The position numbers and the translations under genes were made by a program. Of a stretch of DNA of 64,000 nt, positions 24,238 to 34,692 are shown one piece after another. Every line of letters starts with the position of its first letter. The stretch's first letter is position 1. The stretch spans positions 46,065,083 to 46,129,082 of the forward strand of contig CM070874.1 in NCBI GenBank assembly GCA_036365515.1, read 5' to 3'. The notes below the pieces were generated by a model that was not told where the DNA came from, did no database searches, and saw only the letters and a list, made by a program, of their open reading frames with translations. The DNA comes from Torymus aiolomorphi (taxonomy: Eukaryota; Arthropoda; Insecta; Hymenoptera; Torymidae).

Positions 24238-24431
24238 TAAATATTGCAGATCACTTTCGAGCGCTCTTTTACAAGTTACGCCTATGTAATATCTCTAGTG
24301 CTATTTCTAGTGTTTTATTTTAAACCCGGTTACCGTCTGTCGGTATCAGATACACCCACACGCGCGCCGAATCGCGTTAAAAGCGTCTATGTAGACGCAG
24401 CCTAATCACATAACCGCGTACGATCGCGTAC

Positions 24432-24688
24432 GGCCAGGGCCACATAGATGAATACGCTTGCGTACGAACCCGCATAGCGCAGTGAAGTTACTAGGAAAAC
24501 TTTGCAATGCCAACTTTGCAGGAAAGTCACTATGGTTTCGTGAGAAACTTCTATTGTTGAGAGGGTTCCCGAAGTCATACTGACTTTTCTGTACAGTTGG
24601 CACTAGCGAGTTTCGCTTAGGCCGTCTAGTGATTCCGCTGCGTCGTACGCATTCATGCGCAGGCGTATTCAACTATGTGGCCCTGGCC
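24432..24688. mobile_element. GGCCAGGGCC MITE, copy 1, TAC target duplication
   Basis: The inverted ends GGCCAGGGCCACATAGATGA and GGCCCTGGCC span 257 bp and are flanked by TAC. The opposite arm of the outer element (about 26157-26165, read on the other strand) shows the empty site TGTACGTCTGCG. Confidence 0.85.
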
Positions 24689-24721
24689 TACGTCTGCGTA
24701 CGACCTTGTCCGACGTTAATG

Positions 24722-24869
24722 CCCTTTCTACAACCTCACGCAAAAACTGAGCGTGCACGCAAAACTGACTAGTTTTCGCTGTATCAACCAATCACGTTTG
24801 AAGTTACATCGGAAACTAGTCAGTTTTGCGTGCACGCACAGTTTTTGCGTGAGGTTGTAGAAAGGGGGT
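24722..24869. mobile_element. Palindromic MITE with CCCTTTCTACAACCTCACGC ends
   Basis: Arms of about 55 bp (CTACAACCTCACGCAAAAAC and ACGCAAAACTGACTAGTTTT) surround a small loop. A related but distinct element follows at 24884-25119. Confidence 0.75.
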
Positions 24870-24883
24870 AAAGAGCCTTCTAC

Positions 24884-25119
24884 AACCTCACGCAAAAACT
24901 GTGCGTGTACACAAATTTCACTAGATTTTGCTAGAATAAGGATTGCAACCAACCTTGATTAAAAATTAAAACTGTTTTCTAACCTCAAACAAACAATTCT
25001 TGGATGGTTTTCTGGAGACAAAGTGTGGCAATTTTTAGTCAAGGTTGGTTGCACAACTAGCTCTAGCAAAATCTAGTGAAATTTGCGTGCACGCACAGTT
25101 TTTGCGTGAGGTTGTAGAT
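24884..25119. mobile_element. Related palindromic MITE, copy 2
   Basis: It shares the CTACAACCTCACGCAAAAAC ends with its neighbour but has different inner arms (AAATTTCACTAGATTTTGCT and CAACCAACCTTGA). The pair indicates two members of one family landing next to each other. Confidence 0.75.
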
Positions 25120-25127
25120 GGAGCATA

Positions 25128-25368
25128 AGGAAGAATCTAGTGATTTTCGCTGTTGCCAACAGCGGCAATGTCAGTGCAATAACTAGTACTTTCGAGAAAC
25201 AGGCCAACGCACACGAAGCATGGTAGATTGGAGTAACACTTGCTTGGTTATGTCTGTTGTCGTTGGTGTAGTAGGTCTTTCGTGTACGTAGGTTTGTTCC
25301 TCGTAAGTACTAGTTATTGCACTGACATCGCCGCTGTTGGCAACAACGAAAATCACTAGATTCTTCCT
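25128..25368. mobile_element. Palindromic MITE with AGGAAGAATCTAGTG ends, TA flanks
   Basis: The arms AGGAAGAATCTAGTGATTTT, continuing CGCTGTTGCCAACAGCGGC, are repeated inverted at 25300-25368. TA is present at both borders. Confidence 0.75.
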
Positions 25369-25370
25369 TA

Positions 25371-25603
25371 GGGACTGTCCACATAGCGTCTCGTGTGCCT
25401 TGTCTCTTGTCTTATGTCTCAAGCGCTAAAAAAATCGTTGTCCGCAATCTTAATAATTTTTAATCTTATTATGGTCATTTTTTCTGTATAATTTTCTATT
25501 GCCATAAACTATAAATATATAAGAATTCGGACAACGATTTTTTTCGCGCTTGAGACATGAGACAAGAGACAAAAGGCACATGAGACACTATGTGGACAGT
25601 CCC
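25371..25603. mobile_element. Harbinger-like MITE GGGACTGTCC, copy 1, TTA target duplication
   Basis: The ends GGGACTGTCCACATAGCGTC and the matching GGACAGTCCC are flanked by TTA on both sides. A second full copy lies at 29968-30193 and a solo end at about 28164-28180. Confidence 0.88.
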
Positions 25604-25631
25604 TTAACGTCGGACGTGGTCGTACGCAGAC

Positions 25632-26148
25632 CATAGAGGTATTATAGATAAAGCAGGGGAACATAGGGCTGCCCGTAAGTGAAAATGTCCGAACGTTAGA
25701 AAGAGAGAGAAGATGGCGGAATGTAGCTATCTCTCTCTTCGCGCGCATGCGCTGGCGCTGACGCTCCCTTTCTACGCGTACTGCGCATGCGCAGCACGCG
25801 CGAGTAGAGACAGCTACGTCCCGCGATCTTCTCTCTCTTTCTAACTCTGCGACGGCCGGAGGTCTGACTTCCCTACTCTATCTGGCCAGGGCCATATAGA
25901 TGAATACGCTTGCGCATGAATGCGTATGGCGCACTAGACGGCCTAAGCGAAACTTGCTAGTGCCAACTGTACAGAAAAGTCAGTATGACTTCGTGAATCC
26001 TCTTAACAATAGAAGTTCCTCACGAAACCATAGTGACTTTCCTGCAAAGTTGGCATTACAAATTTTTCCTAGTGACTTCACTGCGCTATGCGGGTTCGTA
26101 CGCAAGCGTATTCATCTATGTGGCCCTAGCCTCTATAATACCCCTATG
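25632..26148. mobile_element. hAT-like foldback element with 8-bp target duplication
   Basis: The ends CATAGAGGTATTATAGATA and, from the right, CATAGGGGTATTATAGA are inverted repeats, flanked by the 8-bp duplication ACGCAGAC (25624-25631, 26149-26156). The opposite arm of the outer foldback shows the site once. An 8-bp duplication with CA-GGGG ends fits the hAT superfamily. The interior has AGAGAGAGAAGAT / ATCTTCTCTCTC arms and a GC-rich centre with GCGCATGCGC. A second GGCCAGGGCC MITE is inserted in its right end. Confidence 0.85.
25884..26131. mobile_element. GGCCAGGGCC MITE, copy 2, TCT target duplication
   Basis: It is similar to 24432-24688 in inverted orientation, flanked by TCT on both sides (25881-25883, 26132-26134). 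The left end of the surrounding hAT-like element, with AGATA in one piece, gives the empty site. Confidence 0.85.
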
Positions 26149-26182
26149 ACGCAGACGTACACGATCGTATGCGGTTATGTGA

Positions 26183-26860
26183 GTAGGGCATATCTATAGA
26201 CCGATATACTGACATCACTGACATGGAGAGTGTACAAGGTTCATGAAGTTAAAAAAGTTTTAATTACCTTTTTGCTATATTTTTTAATGCGCAATACATA
26301 TATATATATATATTTTTATATATTTTAATGATGGGGGGCTAACTTAATGAACCTGAGTGTACATAAAGAGGCGTCTACATTCAGATGTTTCGGCGTGTTG
26401 CATGCACCTTGCGCCAAGCCAAAAAAAAATCGTTGTCCGATGTCTAGCATACTCATGATCTATGGCAGAAGTTCAATATGTTAGTTCATGGTAGAAGGAA
26501 AACAAGGTGTGCTCGCACGCATCATACCTAACAACCAATCAACGCATGTCCCAAACGGGAACCATCTTGTATAATTATCCCGCGATTTCAAACACGTTTC
26601 TTATTGAATGAACATAACGTCATGTTTCTTATTGAAAAAATTTAATGAAAAAATGAAAGTAACATTAGGAAAAATACATATTAACATTTAAAAAGAATGA
26701 ATATTATTTAAAATACTTAAATTAAGTATTTTTTTTATATTTATTGTAAAGTTTATTCATTTCAATCTTTATAATGTTTCGTAACTTTTTAACGGGGTGG
26801 CATAGTCCTACCATTACCAACCGAGCAATTGACACAGTTTAAAACTTATCCGCACCTCCG
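26183..26860. other. Gene-free AT-rich stretch
   Basis: No coding or repeat feature apart from a short TA microsatellite near 26299-26312 and an isolated CGTTGTCCG motif near 26433 shared with the GGGACTGTCC MITEs. Confidence 0.5.
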
Positions 26861-26879
26861 AGTAAAAGTGGCACATCTG

Positions 26880-27600
26880 GTGGACGCTTTAGATTAGAAA
26901 TTATTAGTGATGTCCATGATTCAGTGATTGAAGGACACAAGGGAATCGCGAAGACCTATCGTCGCGTCGGTGAACAATACTTTTGGCCACGAATAAAAGA
27001 AAACGTTTCGGAATATGTTAGAACTTGCGCGGAATGTCAGAAAAAGAAATTTATGAGTTAAAACAAAGTAGCCTATGAAAAGCCTATGAGACTCCTAGTA
27101 AAGCATTCGAAGTCTTAGAGATGGTTATCGTAGGGCCCTTACCTGCAACCGTATCCGGAAATAAATATATACTGACCCTACAATGTAACTTAATAAAATA
27201 CTCTGACGCCCTTCCCATTCCCGATATGACCGCTGAAATGGTTGCGACGGCCCTAGTTCAAGGGTAAAACCGATCAAGGTAGTAATTTTCAAAGTAGTCT
27301 GATGCAAAAGGTAGCTAAGGTATTTAAAATTAAATAATTACAATCCACTTCCTTTCATCCTCAAACTATGGGCTCATTAGAAAGAAGCCATCATTCTTTA
27401 GTTGAGTATCTTAAAATGTGCATGGATAAGACTGACTGGGATACCTGGATTAAAATGGTTATGTTTTCATACAATACATCGGTTCATTCGGCAGACGATT
27501 TTACCCACCACGGGTTAATTTTTGGACAAAAAGCACGATTACTTTCCGAGTTTGAGACGCGAACCGTAAAAAAAACGTACGAAATGTATTTAGATGAATT
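26880..27600 (+). pseudogene. Ty3/gypsy pol remnant: integrase region
   Basis: Successive frames show an H2C2 integrase zinc finger (HDSVIEGHKG then CAECQKKK), the start of the integrase core (VGPLPATVSGNKYILT), and a later core segment (TDQGSNF through LERSHHSLVEYL), as in Ty3/gypsy elements. Stops and frame changes occur after CAECQKKKFMS, near TALVQG and near VFKIK, and part of the core between the first and second catalytic aspartates is missing. The first aspartate position itself appears substituted. No LTR is visible nearby. A dead retrotransposon fragment of about 720 bp. Confidence 0.85.
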
Positions 27601-27689
27601 AATATTTAATAGGTTCAAAATTACTAGATACTACTTGATTTCCACTAAAAATTACTAAAACGCGCGCATTTGCGCTAGCGTTTACATCC

Positions 27690-27900
27690 TATTGGAGACA
27701 CAGTCTAAGCGCTGTGCGGTGCTGTGCGATGCTGCGTGATGCCCGTGTTGTTGGTACGTTGGGTACTTATGAAACTACTTTTCTGATTGGTCGATATTTA
27801 AATATCAGCCAATCAGCGGCGTAGTTCTATAAGTAGCCCATGCACCAACAGCACAGGCATCGCACAGCACAGCACCGAACAGCGCTTATATACACTCACT
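27690..27900. mobile_element. Palindromic foldback element
   Basis: The arms AAGCGCTGTGCGGTGCTGTG and their inverted copy at 27860-27893 flank a centre around CGATATTTAAATATC. It contains CCAATCA/TGATTGG-type words. There is no gene. 27901-28163 shows nothing supportable. Confidence 0.7.
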
Positions 27901-28181
27901 CTCTGACGCAGATTGACGTCCTATGGCGATATTATTTATTTATTTATTAAATTTCAACGGACATTATTGTCCTTTTTTGCACGTGTGCACGGGATTTTTC
28001 CGTGTGAAAAACAGCCGGCGTAGACCGGAAAAACGCGTGTGTGATCCACATGGCATATCGACTTGTATGCACACCGAAAAACAAGTGATGCGCGTCGTTA
28101 CAATATTTACAAACCAGCCAATCAGCGATGAAGTCTACAAGAAGCAAGTCGCAGCTCGGCGTTATGTGGACAGTCCCTTAG

Positions 28182-28418
28182 AGCGATTGAACGCAAATGG
28201 ATGCGAATACGCGTGGCCTCACGCGGAGAACAACTACAAAATATCTAGGGATTTTCAACGTAGCCAACGTGAAACATTTACTACACCTAAATAAACTGTG
28301 TATACTTCGTTTTATTTTTGGAAGCGCTAAATTTTGGATGTTGGCTACATTGAAAATCCCGAGAAATTTCCTAGTCGTTCTCTGCGGTGCGCATTCACGT
28401 CCGTTCGCGTGTAATCAC
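28182..28418. mobile_element. Palindromic foldback element next to a solo GGACAGTCCC end
   Basis: The arms begin GCGATTGAACGCAAATGGAT and are mirrored by the stretch ending CGTTCGCGTGTAATCAC; the inner arms share GATTTTCAACGTAGCCAAC. A lone TATGTGGACAGTCCC end of the 25371 family abuts the left side (28164-28178). Confidence 0.7.
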
Positions 28419-28423
28419 TTTTA

Positions 28424-28543
28424 GGCCGTGTCTACATTAGTTCGCATGCGGACGCGCTTACGCGTACGCACGAGCAAAAGGATGGGTGTTTTCTCGTGGG
28501 TACGCGTAAGCGCGTCCGCACGAGGACTAATGTAGACACGGTC
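28424..28543. mobile_element. Harbinger-like MITE, 120 bp, TTA target duplication
   Basis: The arms GGCCGTGTCTACATTAGT, then GCGGACGCGCTTACGCGTAC, are mirrored at the right end, with TTA at 28421-28423 and 28544-28546. Confidence 0.85.
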
Positions 28544-28546
28544 TTA

Positions 28547-29967
28547 TGTGCGAGGAGCCACAATTGAGCCTCATACGATACAAAAACCTCTCCGTGATAG
28601 CGGACTTGTCTTTACGAAATACAACATGTGTCATGAAGCTTTTTCAGTTGTTACAAGTAAGTCCTACCCATTTCAAAGTATATTATAGCGCGGTCGTCCC
28701 TCAGGCTTCTTCTACATTTGGACAGACATTTGTCTTCGGAACGCTCCCGCGCTCCTTGATATAATTCCAGTTAAGATTTAAATTAATTCGCAAGTTTGCA
28801 CCATGGATAATATGGATGATAAATTATTAATATTACGTGAGAGTGGAAAACGTTATTAAAAGTTTGGTAAAATCAATGTTGCAATATAAAAAAACAAATT
28901 AAAGTCGACTTTAGTTAAATTATATTTATTATACGAAACAATGTATTCTAAAGTTTGTAAATTTAAATCTGGCCTATTCCGACGGTACAGAACATACACA
29001 TAGCAGAATGAAAACATTGACGATGCAGAATAACTCTGGCTGACTCCATGACGCAACCTCTATTCCGCAGCTCTATTCTGCACCACGGGATTTCACCCCT
29101 ACGCGTGCCCTTTCTCTCGCACTCGCAGCATGCGATCGTGTATCAACCGAAAGAATGCTACTTTGAATTACAATAATTCGAAAACGGTACCGCTAGTCCG
29201 TTTGATTTTTCACTACAATGTTCTAAATATCTCCCTTAATAACATATTTGTTTTTAAAAGAGTTTCCCCAGAGATTCTTTCTTTAATCAATGAAAATGAC
29301 CGAGCCGTTACCAGCCGTAAGAATTTTTCATTTTTTCTCGTTTTTTTTTACTAAAGAAATGATCCACACGTACTAACAAATTAGCTCTTGCTATATTTTT
29401 ATTAGCTCTATTCCGCTCTACCTTCAGTTCTTTTGATTATTTGGAAATTTTCCCGATAAAGTGAAAAAATGATAATTACACATCCCAGTTTTTATTTATT
29501 ATTAAAAGAAGCACTGGAAAGAGCTAATAAAAATACAACAAGAGATAGTTTATTGATATATGTGGATTATTCCTTTAGTAAAAGAACGAGAAAAAGTGAA
29601 AAATGTTTACGGCTGGAAGCGGCTTGGTATGAAAATGTAATTCTATGGCACCTCTTCCCATAACCTACGTATTAAAAGTTCAAACTTTGAGAAGTTATAT
29701 TTCGGAAACGGCACCATTGAGGTCTCCCAAATGTTAACCACCGGTAAAGAATAATTAAGCTACAGTTAAAATTTCAGAAAAATTCCCCAGATTACAGTTT
29801 ACTCGAAAACTACCTTAATTCGCTTTGAAGAAACTGTCAGCATGAATGGAATTGACCAATTAGCGCTAGAAGCATAGGCTTAGCAGGTAAGGCCAAGCAA
29901 GCAGAGCAGAGCAACCAGAGGAGCAGAGGAGTTTATTGTGGAATCTTCAGACATTCTTACATTCTTA
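28547..29967. other. Gene-free stretch
   Basis: I find no exon with conserved sequence or splice context. The short open frames at 28546-29663 have no recognisable motif. Confidence 0.4.
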
Positions 29968-30193
29968 GGGACTGTCCACATAGCGTCTCATGTGCCTTGT
30001 CTCTTATCTCATGTGTCAAGCGCGAAAAAAATCGTTGTCCGCAATCTTAATAATTTCTAATCTATGGTCATTTTTTCTGTATAATTTTCTATTGCCATAA
30101 ACTATAAATGTATAAGAATTCGGACAACGATTTTTTCGCGCTTGAGACATGAGACAAGAGACAAGGCACATGAGACGCTATGTGGACAGTCCC
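29968..30193. mobile_element. Harbinger-like MITE GGGACTGTCC, copy 2
   Basis: Near-identical over its length to 25371-25603, sharing CAAGCGCGAAAAAAATCGTT and AATTTTCTATTGCCATAAAC. The flanks are TTA and GTA, one base apart, so the duplication has drifted. Confidence 0.88.
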
Positions 30194-31677
30194 GTACCGA
30201 TCAAACGCAATATTAAGGCTGTGTCTACATAAGAGCGAGTGTACGGTTTTGGTCGGCACACGTATCTGTGATGCATGCACATGAAAAACTGTGTAAAATT
30301 GAATTTTATACATACTATATGTTAAAAAATAGTATACGCACCACAGAAGGAAAATTGGCCTGCCTACAGCTCGTGTAAATTGTCACCAGGACCGAAGGCG
30401 TTTTTTCCTTTCACGATTCGTAATATACGATTCAAGTAATAAGATATTTGACGTGATAAAAAACAATTTTTAAAATAAAATTTTGAAGTTTACCAAATAG
30501 CGACCTAGTTCGAACAGTTGGACGAAATTGAATAGTCCGACTTGGTTTGAATTATGAAGTAAGAGAGAAGGAGACCCAACTCTAGAGCTATGCTACGTAC
30601 AAAAGTGGGACTGCTTTCCGGAAGAAAATCGCCAGGTTCGCTTGACTGAATGTCCAACGACTAACTATATGATCACCGCCTCTAGCAGTTATCGAAGAAG
30701 CTTTACAGTTTTCAGCTTACACGGGGTTTGCGTAAATAAGCTTCAAAATGAGATTCCCACACCACTTTTTTCATAAAAATATGAATATTTGTAACTTTTT
30801 CATACCATATACTCCTCCAAAACATAATTAAAAAGTGAATATTCACAAAATAATTAGATTAAGTAAACTAAAACTCTCCTGGGGAGAAAAACTTAAATAT
30901 ATACTAATTTCAACACATTGTCAATGATACGCATGCGATGGCGCAAAACCGACGCCTTTCGACTCTCTCTCTCTCGCCCTCTCCCTCTCTGGTGAGTACG
31001 AAACATCGCTCTTGCTCGGCTCCGGTATTACTTTGCTTTATTAATGGTTTTCTTGCACTTTTTGGAGCTGCTTCTAAACCAAGGTGGAGAGTGTGCTTGA
31101 CTGCATCGATCTGGCATATTTTTGTTACGACTTACGATCGACTGTGGTCAGGACAAGCTTTTCTCTGCCACTTGTTCTGTCACTTCCGATCTGCTGCCTC
31201 TACGCGATTTGCTCACGCCAGACAACGTGGCACCTGCCTGTTGACGCTTACTTCTAACGCTAAGACCACACCTGTGCAGCACCTACAAGGAGCAGAGACT
31301 AATCCTAATCAAGTGCAGTGATTGAGTGTTTGCGCATTATTATTTAAATTTAGGGACATTTAAGGTTAATTTATTATTACTATTCCTAACCTCGTCCATT
31401 TATTTTTCGCGTGCGACACTACCGGCATCTTCTTATTATTATTGAAAATAATTTCGTAAACAAGTAGGCATGCCCAATCGATAAGCTAGTGTTCTGCATA
31501 CCATGCCGAAGTAACGAATGATGTAGTTCAATTTGAGAATTATTTTATTGCTATAAAAGATCGGGGACTTACGCTTAAAAAAAGCCGAGTACTAAAGCTA
31601 TAAATTCTACGTCCTCTATGCATTCTCGTAAATCGTTACCGTCTTACACTGAAAATTCTGTGCGCCGAGGCGGTACA
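30194..31677. other. Gene-free stretch, possibly 5' part of the following non-LTR element
   Basis: A CT-rich stretch near 30960-31000 and a 127-codon frame at 30938-31321 have no recognisable domain. The latter part could be the 5' untranslated region of the non-LTR element, but I cannot show it. Confidence 0.35.
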
Positions 31678-33165
31678 TTAAAAAATGTCGCTGATCGTAC
31701 CGCTAAATAAGGTATCATCGCCTACCTCTCCGTCTGGTATCCGTCCTATAGCAAATCTTTGACACCTCGCTAAGGTATTTGATAAGCTTGTAACTGAGCA
31801 GCTCATCGACTTTCTTGAAACAATCTTCTTACACCATATCAATCTGGCTTTCGCAGATGCTATAGCACCCAATTAAAATCTCTGAAGATATCCGGTGCAG
31901 CATTGAAAAAGGCCTTTGTTATACTTATTATATTCGATTTCAAGGAAGCGTTTGACACACTTAGATACTCAACGCTTCTTCGCATAATGCGAGAATTGAA
32001 TTTTTCTGACGCTACTATTCATTGGTTCCACTCTTATTTGTCAGAGAGATCTCAAGCTGTCATTGATCTGCAAGGATCCGATTCAAAACCTGCCAAATTA
32101 ACTTCTAGTATCCCACAATTCCCGGGCCAGTGGCTTTTCTTATGCTTACCAACAATATCGTTGCCTGTCTTAAACACTGCTCGCAAACTTACATGTTATT
32201 CGCAGATGATTTCCAGATTTACCTCCAGTGTAAGCGTAGCGATTTAACAACTTGTATTGGGAAATTAAATGAAGACATAAAATCGGTTGCAAATAGGGCC
32301 GCCGCAAACGATCTGCAGCTCAATATGATTAAAATTACCGCCATTATTTTTGACTCTACACAGAACCTCATGAGACTCGATGTTTCTAGCCTCGCCCCAA
32401 TTCTCTTAAGGGGGTTAGACACCCTTTTTCTCTGAAATAAGAAGTCACATTTTAATACATAAATGTAAACTAATTATTTCATACTTTTTACATATAAAAG
32501 TGGGTATATTTACCTTACCTTAAAACTTTCTCCGATGGGCCTTTTATATGGTCCAGAACCATAGTCATCGATGAAACAAGTTTTTTCACTATCCGTAAGC
32601 TTTGAAATTTTTCTGTGGATGGATTGACTCCAGATTTGAACTAAATTACTCCTGAATAGCATAATTCTCATATGAGTGTAGGGATTATTAAATGTCGGAA
32701 AAAATTTTTACATCAGAAAAATTATGAAAAAATATAAAAAATTTTAAAAAATTAAAAAAAAACTTGAAAAACAGCACAATTTTTTTTTTCTCGTTAGATC
32801 AAAAATCCCTACACTCATATGAGAATTATACTATTCAGGAGTAATTTATTTCAAATCTGAAGTCAATCCATCCACAGGAAAATTTCAAAGCTTACGGATA
32901 GTGAAAAAACTTGTTTCATCAATGACTATCGTTCTAGACCATATAAAAGGCCCATCGGAGAAAGTTTTAAGGTAAGGTAAATATACCCACTTTTATATGT
33001 AAAAAGTATGAAATAATTAGTTTACATTTATGTATTAAAATGTGACTTCTTATTTCAGAGAAAAAAGGTGTCTAGCCCCCTTAAACGACACTCAAATTCC
33101 GTTAGTGAAAACGATAAAAAACTTGGGGGTAACGTTCGGCGAAGATCTCACTTGGACCCTATACT
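31678..33165 (+). pseudogene. Jockey/CR1-like non-LTR reverse transcriptase remnant
   Basis: Broken frames carry reverse-transcriptase signatures: SGIRPIANL-type and LLTPYQSGFR near 31735-31860, FDFKEAFDTLRYSTLL near 31935, YLSERSQAVI, and the catalytic FADDFQIYLQ near 32195. Several stops and shifts occur before 31890 and near 32120. The frame is interrupted at 32405 by a 671-bp TTAA-flanked palindrome and resumes in phase at 33085 (NDTQIPLVKTIKNLGV to GEDLTW), then breaks at about 33160, where an unrelated repeat begins. Related C-terminal parts occur at 34693-35605 (- strand) and 37620-39112 (+ strand). It is a dead element. Confidence 0.85.
32410..33080. mobile_element. piggyBac-like palindromic MITE, TTAA target duplication
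   Basis: The ends GGGGGTTAGACACCCTTTTT and CCCCC on the other side are inverted repeats with arms of more than 300 bp. The flanks are TTAA at 32406-32409 and 33081-33084. Excision leaves the surrounding reverse-transcriptase frame uninterrupted, which confirms the borders. TTAA specificity is the hallmark of piggyBac. There is no transposase inside. Confidence 0.9.
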
Positions 33166-33515
33166 AAAATCACTCAATATTAAAAGTTTTCTAGCTCCGT
33201 TAAAAATCCATGCTTTTAAAAAAATCCAACACGGTTTTATAGAGTAAAGCAATACCTTTCATATCCCGTCCGTTAAAAAAAAAAAAATGGCATTTTTTAC
33301 ATTAAAAAATTCAAAACTTTTTTTCATTTTTTTCCCCCCCTCAAAAAAATTCTTCTAACTTTTGAAGCAGTAGACGGATTTTCAAAAACCAAATTGGAAT
33401 CGATATGTATTCGTCTTATCCTTAAAATAAGAGCAATATGGTCCATTCCTATCGAGCAGATAAAAAGTTATGCAATTTTTTGTTAAAAAAATCACTCTTT
33501 TATCAAGTTCGATTA

Positions 33516-33904
33516 TCTTTGAATATATGCATTGTAGAAAAAAGCTTCTGAGATAAAAAATGTTTGTTTTTGCATGTAGAATACGTATTTAACAAAAGAA
33601 ATTATTTTTGAGAAAAAATGTTTTTTTCATTTTTTACCGTAGAATTTTTTTTCTTTTTTTACGGATTTTTTTTTATAAGAAAACAGAGCAAATTGTACAT
33701 TTTTATAACCAAATAATTATGAAATGTATAAATAACAACATTCAAATACATGTATTCAAAATATTTCTGGTCAAACTTTTGGAATTCAAAACGAAAAAAA
33801 AATTTTTCTCAAAAATAATTTCTTTTATTAAATACGTATTTTACATACCAAAACAAACATTTTTTCTCTTAGAAGTTTTTTTCTACAGTGCATATATTCA
33901 ACGA
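33516..33904. mobile_element. Palindromic MITE, TA target duplication
   Basis: The ends TCTTTGAATATATGCA and, inverted, TCGTTGAATATATGCA are flanked by TA. The second copy of the surrounding repeat (near 35865) reads TTCGATTACACAGG without the element, which is the empty site. Confidence 0.85.
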
Positions 33905-34271
33905 TAACGCAGGCACACACAAAAAAAGTGGTCTGTCACTGAACACAGACTATCATATCCTTATTTATTTTGACGTGCTATACACGAATCCACTGTCCGT
34001 TTGGTTCCATCAGCCCGTGATTTTGCGTAAATTATACCATAAAAGCGGAAAATTGCGGAAAACTGGATTTCTGAAGCCCATCAGTGAATAGAAGGTATTC
34101 GAACCCAGTTGAGTCATATTCCCATGTATTTTGACTCGCTGAATAAGAATGCACTGTCCATTCGATCCTTTTATCCTCTGATTTTGTGCAAATCACTGTG
34201 AGTGACTGAAAATTGCGGAAATATGCAGAAAATTGTGGAAAACTGATATCATGAATATCATCAGTGGTATT

Positions 34272-34480
34272 CCTAAACCCTTTAACCTTAAATCCTCAAA
34301 TCCTTAACCCTTAAATCATTAACCCTTAAAACCTTAACCCTTAAACCCTTAACCCCTCAAACCTTAAACCCTTAACCCTTAAATCTTAAACCCTTAAACC
34401 TTTAACCCTTAACCCTTAACCCTTAAAGCCTTAACCCTTAACCCCTAAATCCTCAACCCTTAACCCTTAAAACTATCGTG
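34272..34480 (+). repeat. Degenerate (AACCCTT)n minisatellite, block 1
   Basis: About 28 heptamer-like units with substitutions. The same block occurs at 36237-36345 in the duplicate segment. Confidence 0.9.
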
Positions 34481-34692
34481 CAGTTTCTTTAATGTTTATG
34501 AAAAAAAAGTTATTTATACTTTTTTTCGTTTATAGCGAACCCTTTTGTTCTCAAACAATCTGTGCAATGGGTCTCTGACTCTTTTAATACCTCTATTTTA
34601 AGTTTCTCTTTTTAACATCCAACAGTAGTCCGCCATCATATTTACACCCCACACGCCTTGGTATCTTCTCTCCATTACTTTCAAATCTTGAT

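Larger units (their letters stand above)
22199..24402. mobile_element. Outer foldback element hosting three nested insertions
   Basis: The left arm (GATGCGTCTACATAGAC, then TTTTAACGCG, the ACGGTAA junction at 22273 and, after an insertion, CCGGGTTTAAAATAAAACAC to AGAGATATTACAT at 22868) matches the reverse complement of 24286-24402. TA-type ends flank it (TTAGGATGCG and CAGCCTAATC). Three other elements (22276-22819, 22873-24004, 24100-24237) interrupt it. Removing the first restores the arm exactly as seen in the opposite, uninterrupted arm. Confidence 0.8.
24407..26182. mobile_element. Second outer foldback element with multiple nested MITEs
   Basis: The arm sequence CACATAACCGCGTACGATCG, GTCTGCGTACGACC and GTCCGACGTTAA on the left is repeated inverted on the right (GTTAACGTCGGAC-like to CGGTTATGTGA). 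Both arms are interrupted: a GGCCAGGGCC element on the left, and a hAT-like element containing another GGCCAGGGCC copy on the right. The core holds four more palindromes. Confidence 0.75.
33158..34692 (+). repeat. Segmental direct repeat, copy 1
   Basis: Starting CCCTATACTAAAATCACTCA, this segment is repeated at 35604-36560 with small differences. It includes an (AACCCTT)n block (34272-34480) and ends in the tail of an orphan protein gene on the - strand (MMADYCWMLKRET, about 34530-34690). Copy 1 carries an extra foldback insertion at 33516-33904. Confidence 0.8.

Noticed and set aside
28546..29663. Short open frames as exons
   Set aside because: No splice-site context, conserved motif or neighbouring exon supports them.
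34272..34480. A telomere
   Set aside because: The block is short, degenerate, duplicated at 36237 and surrounded by transposon remnants.
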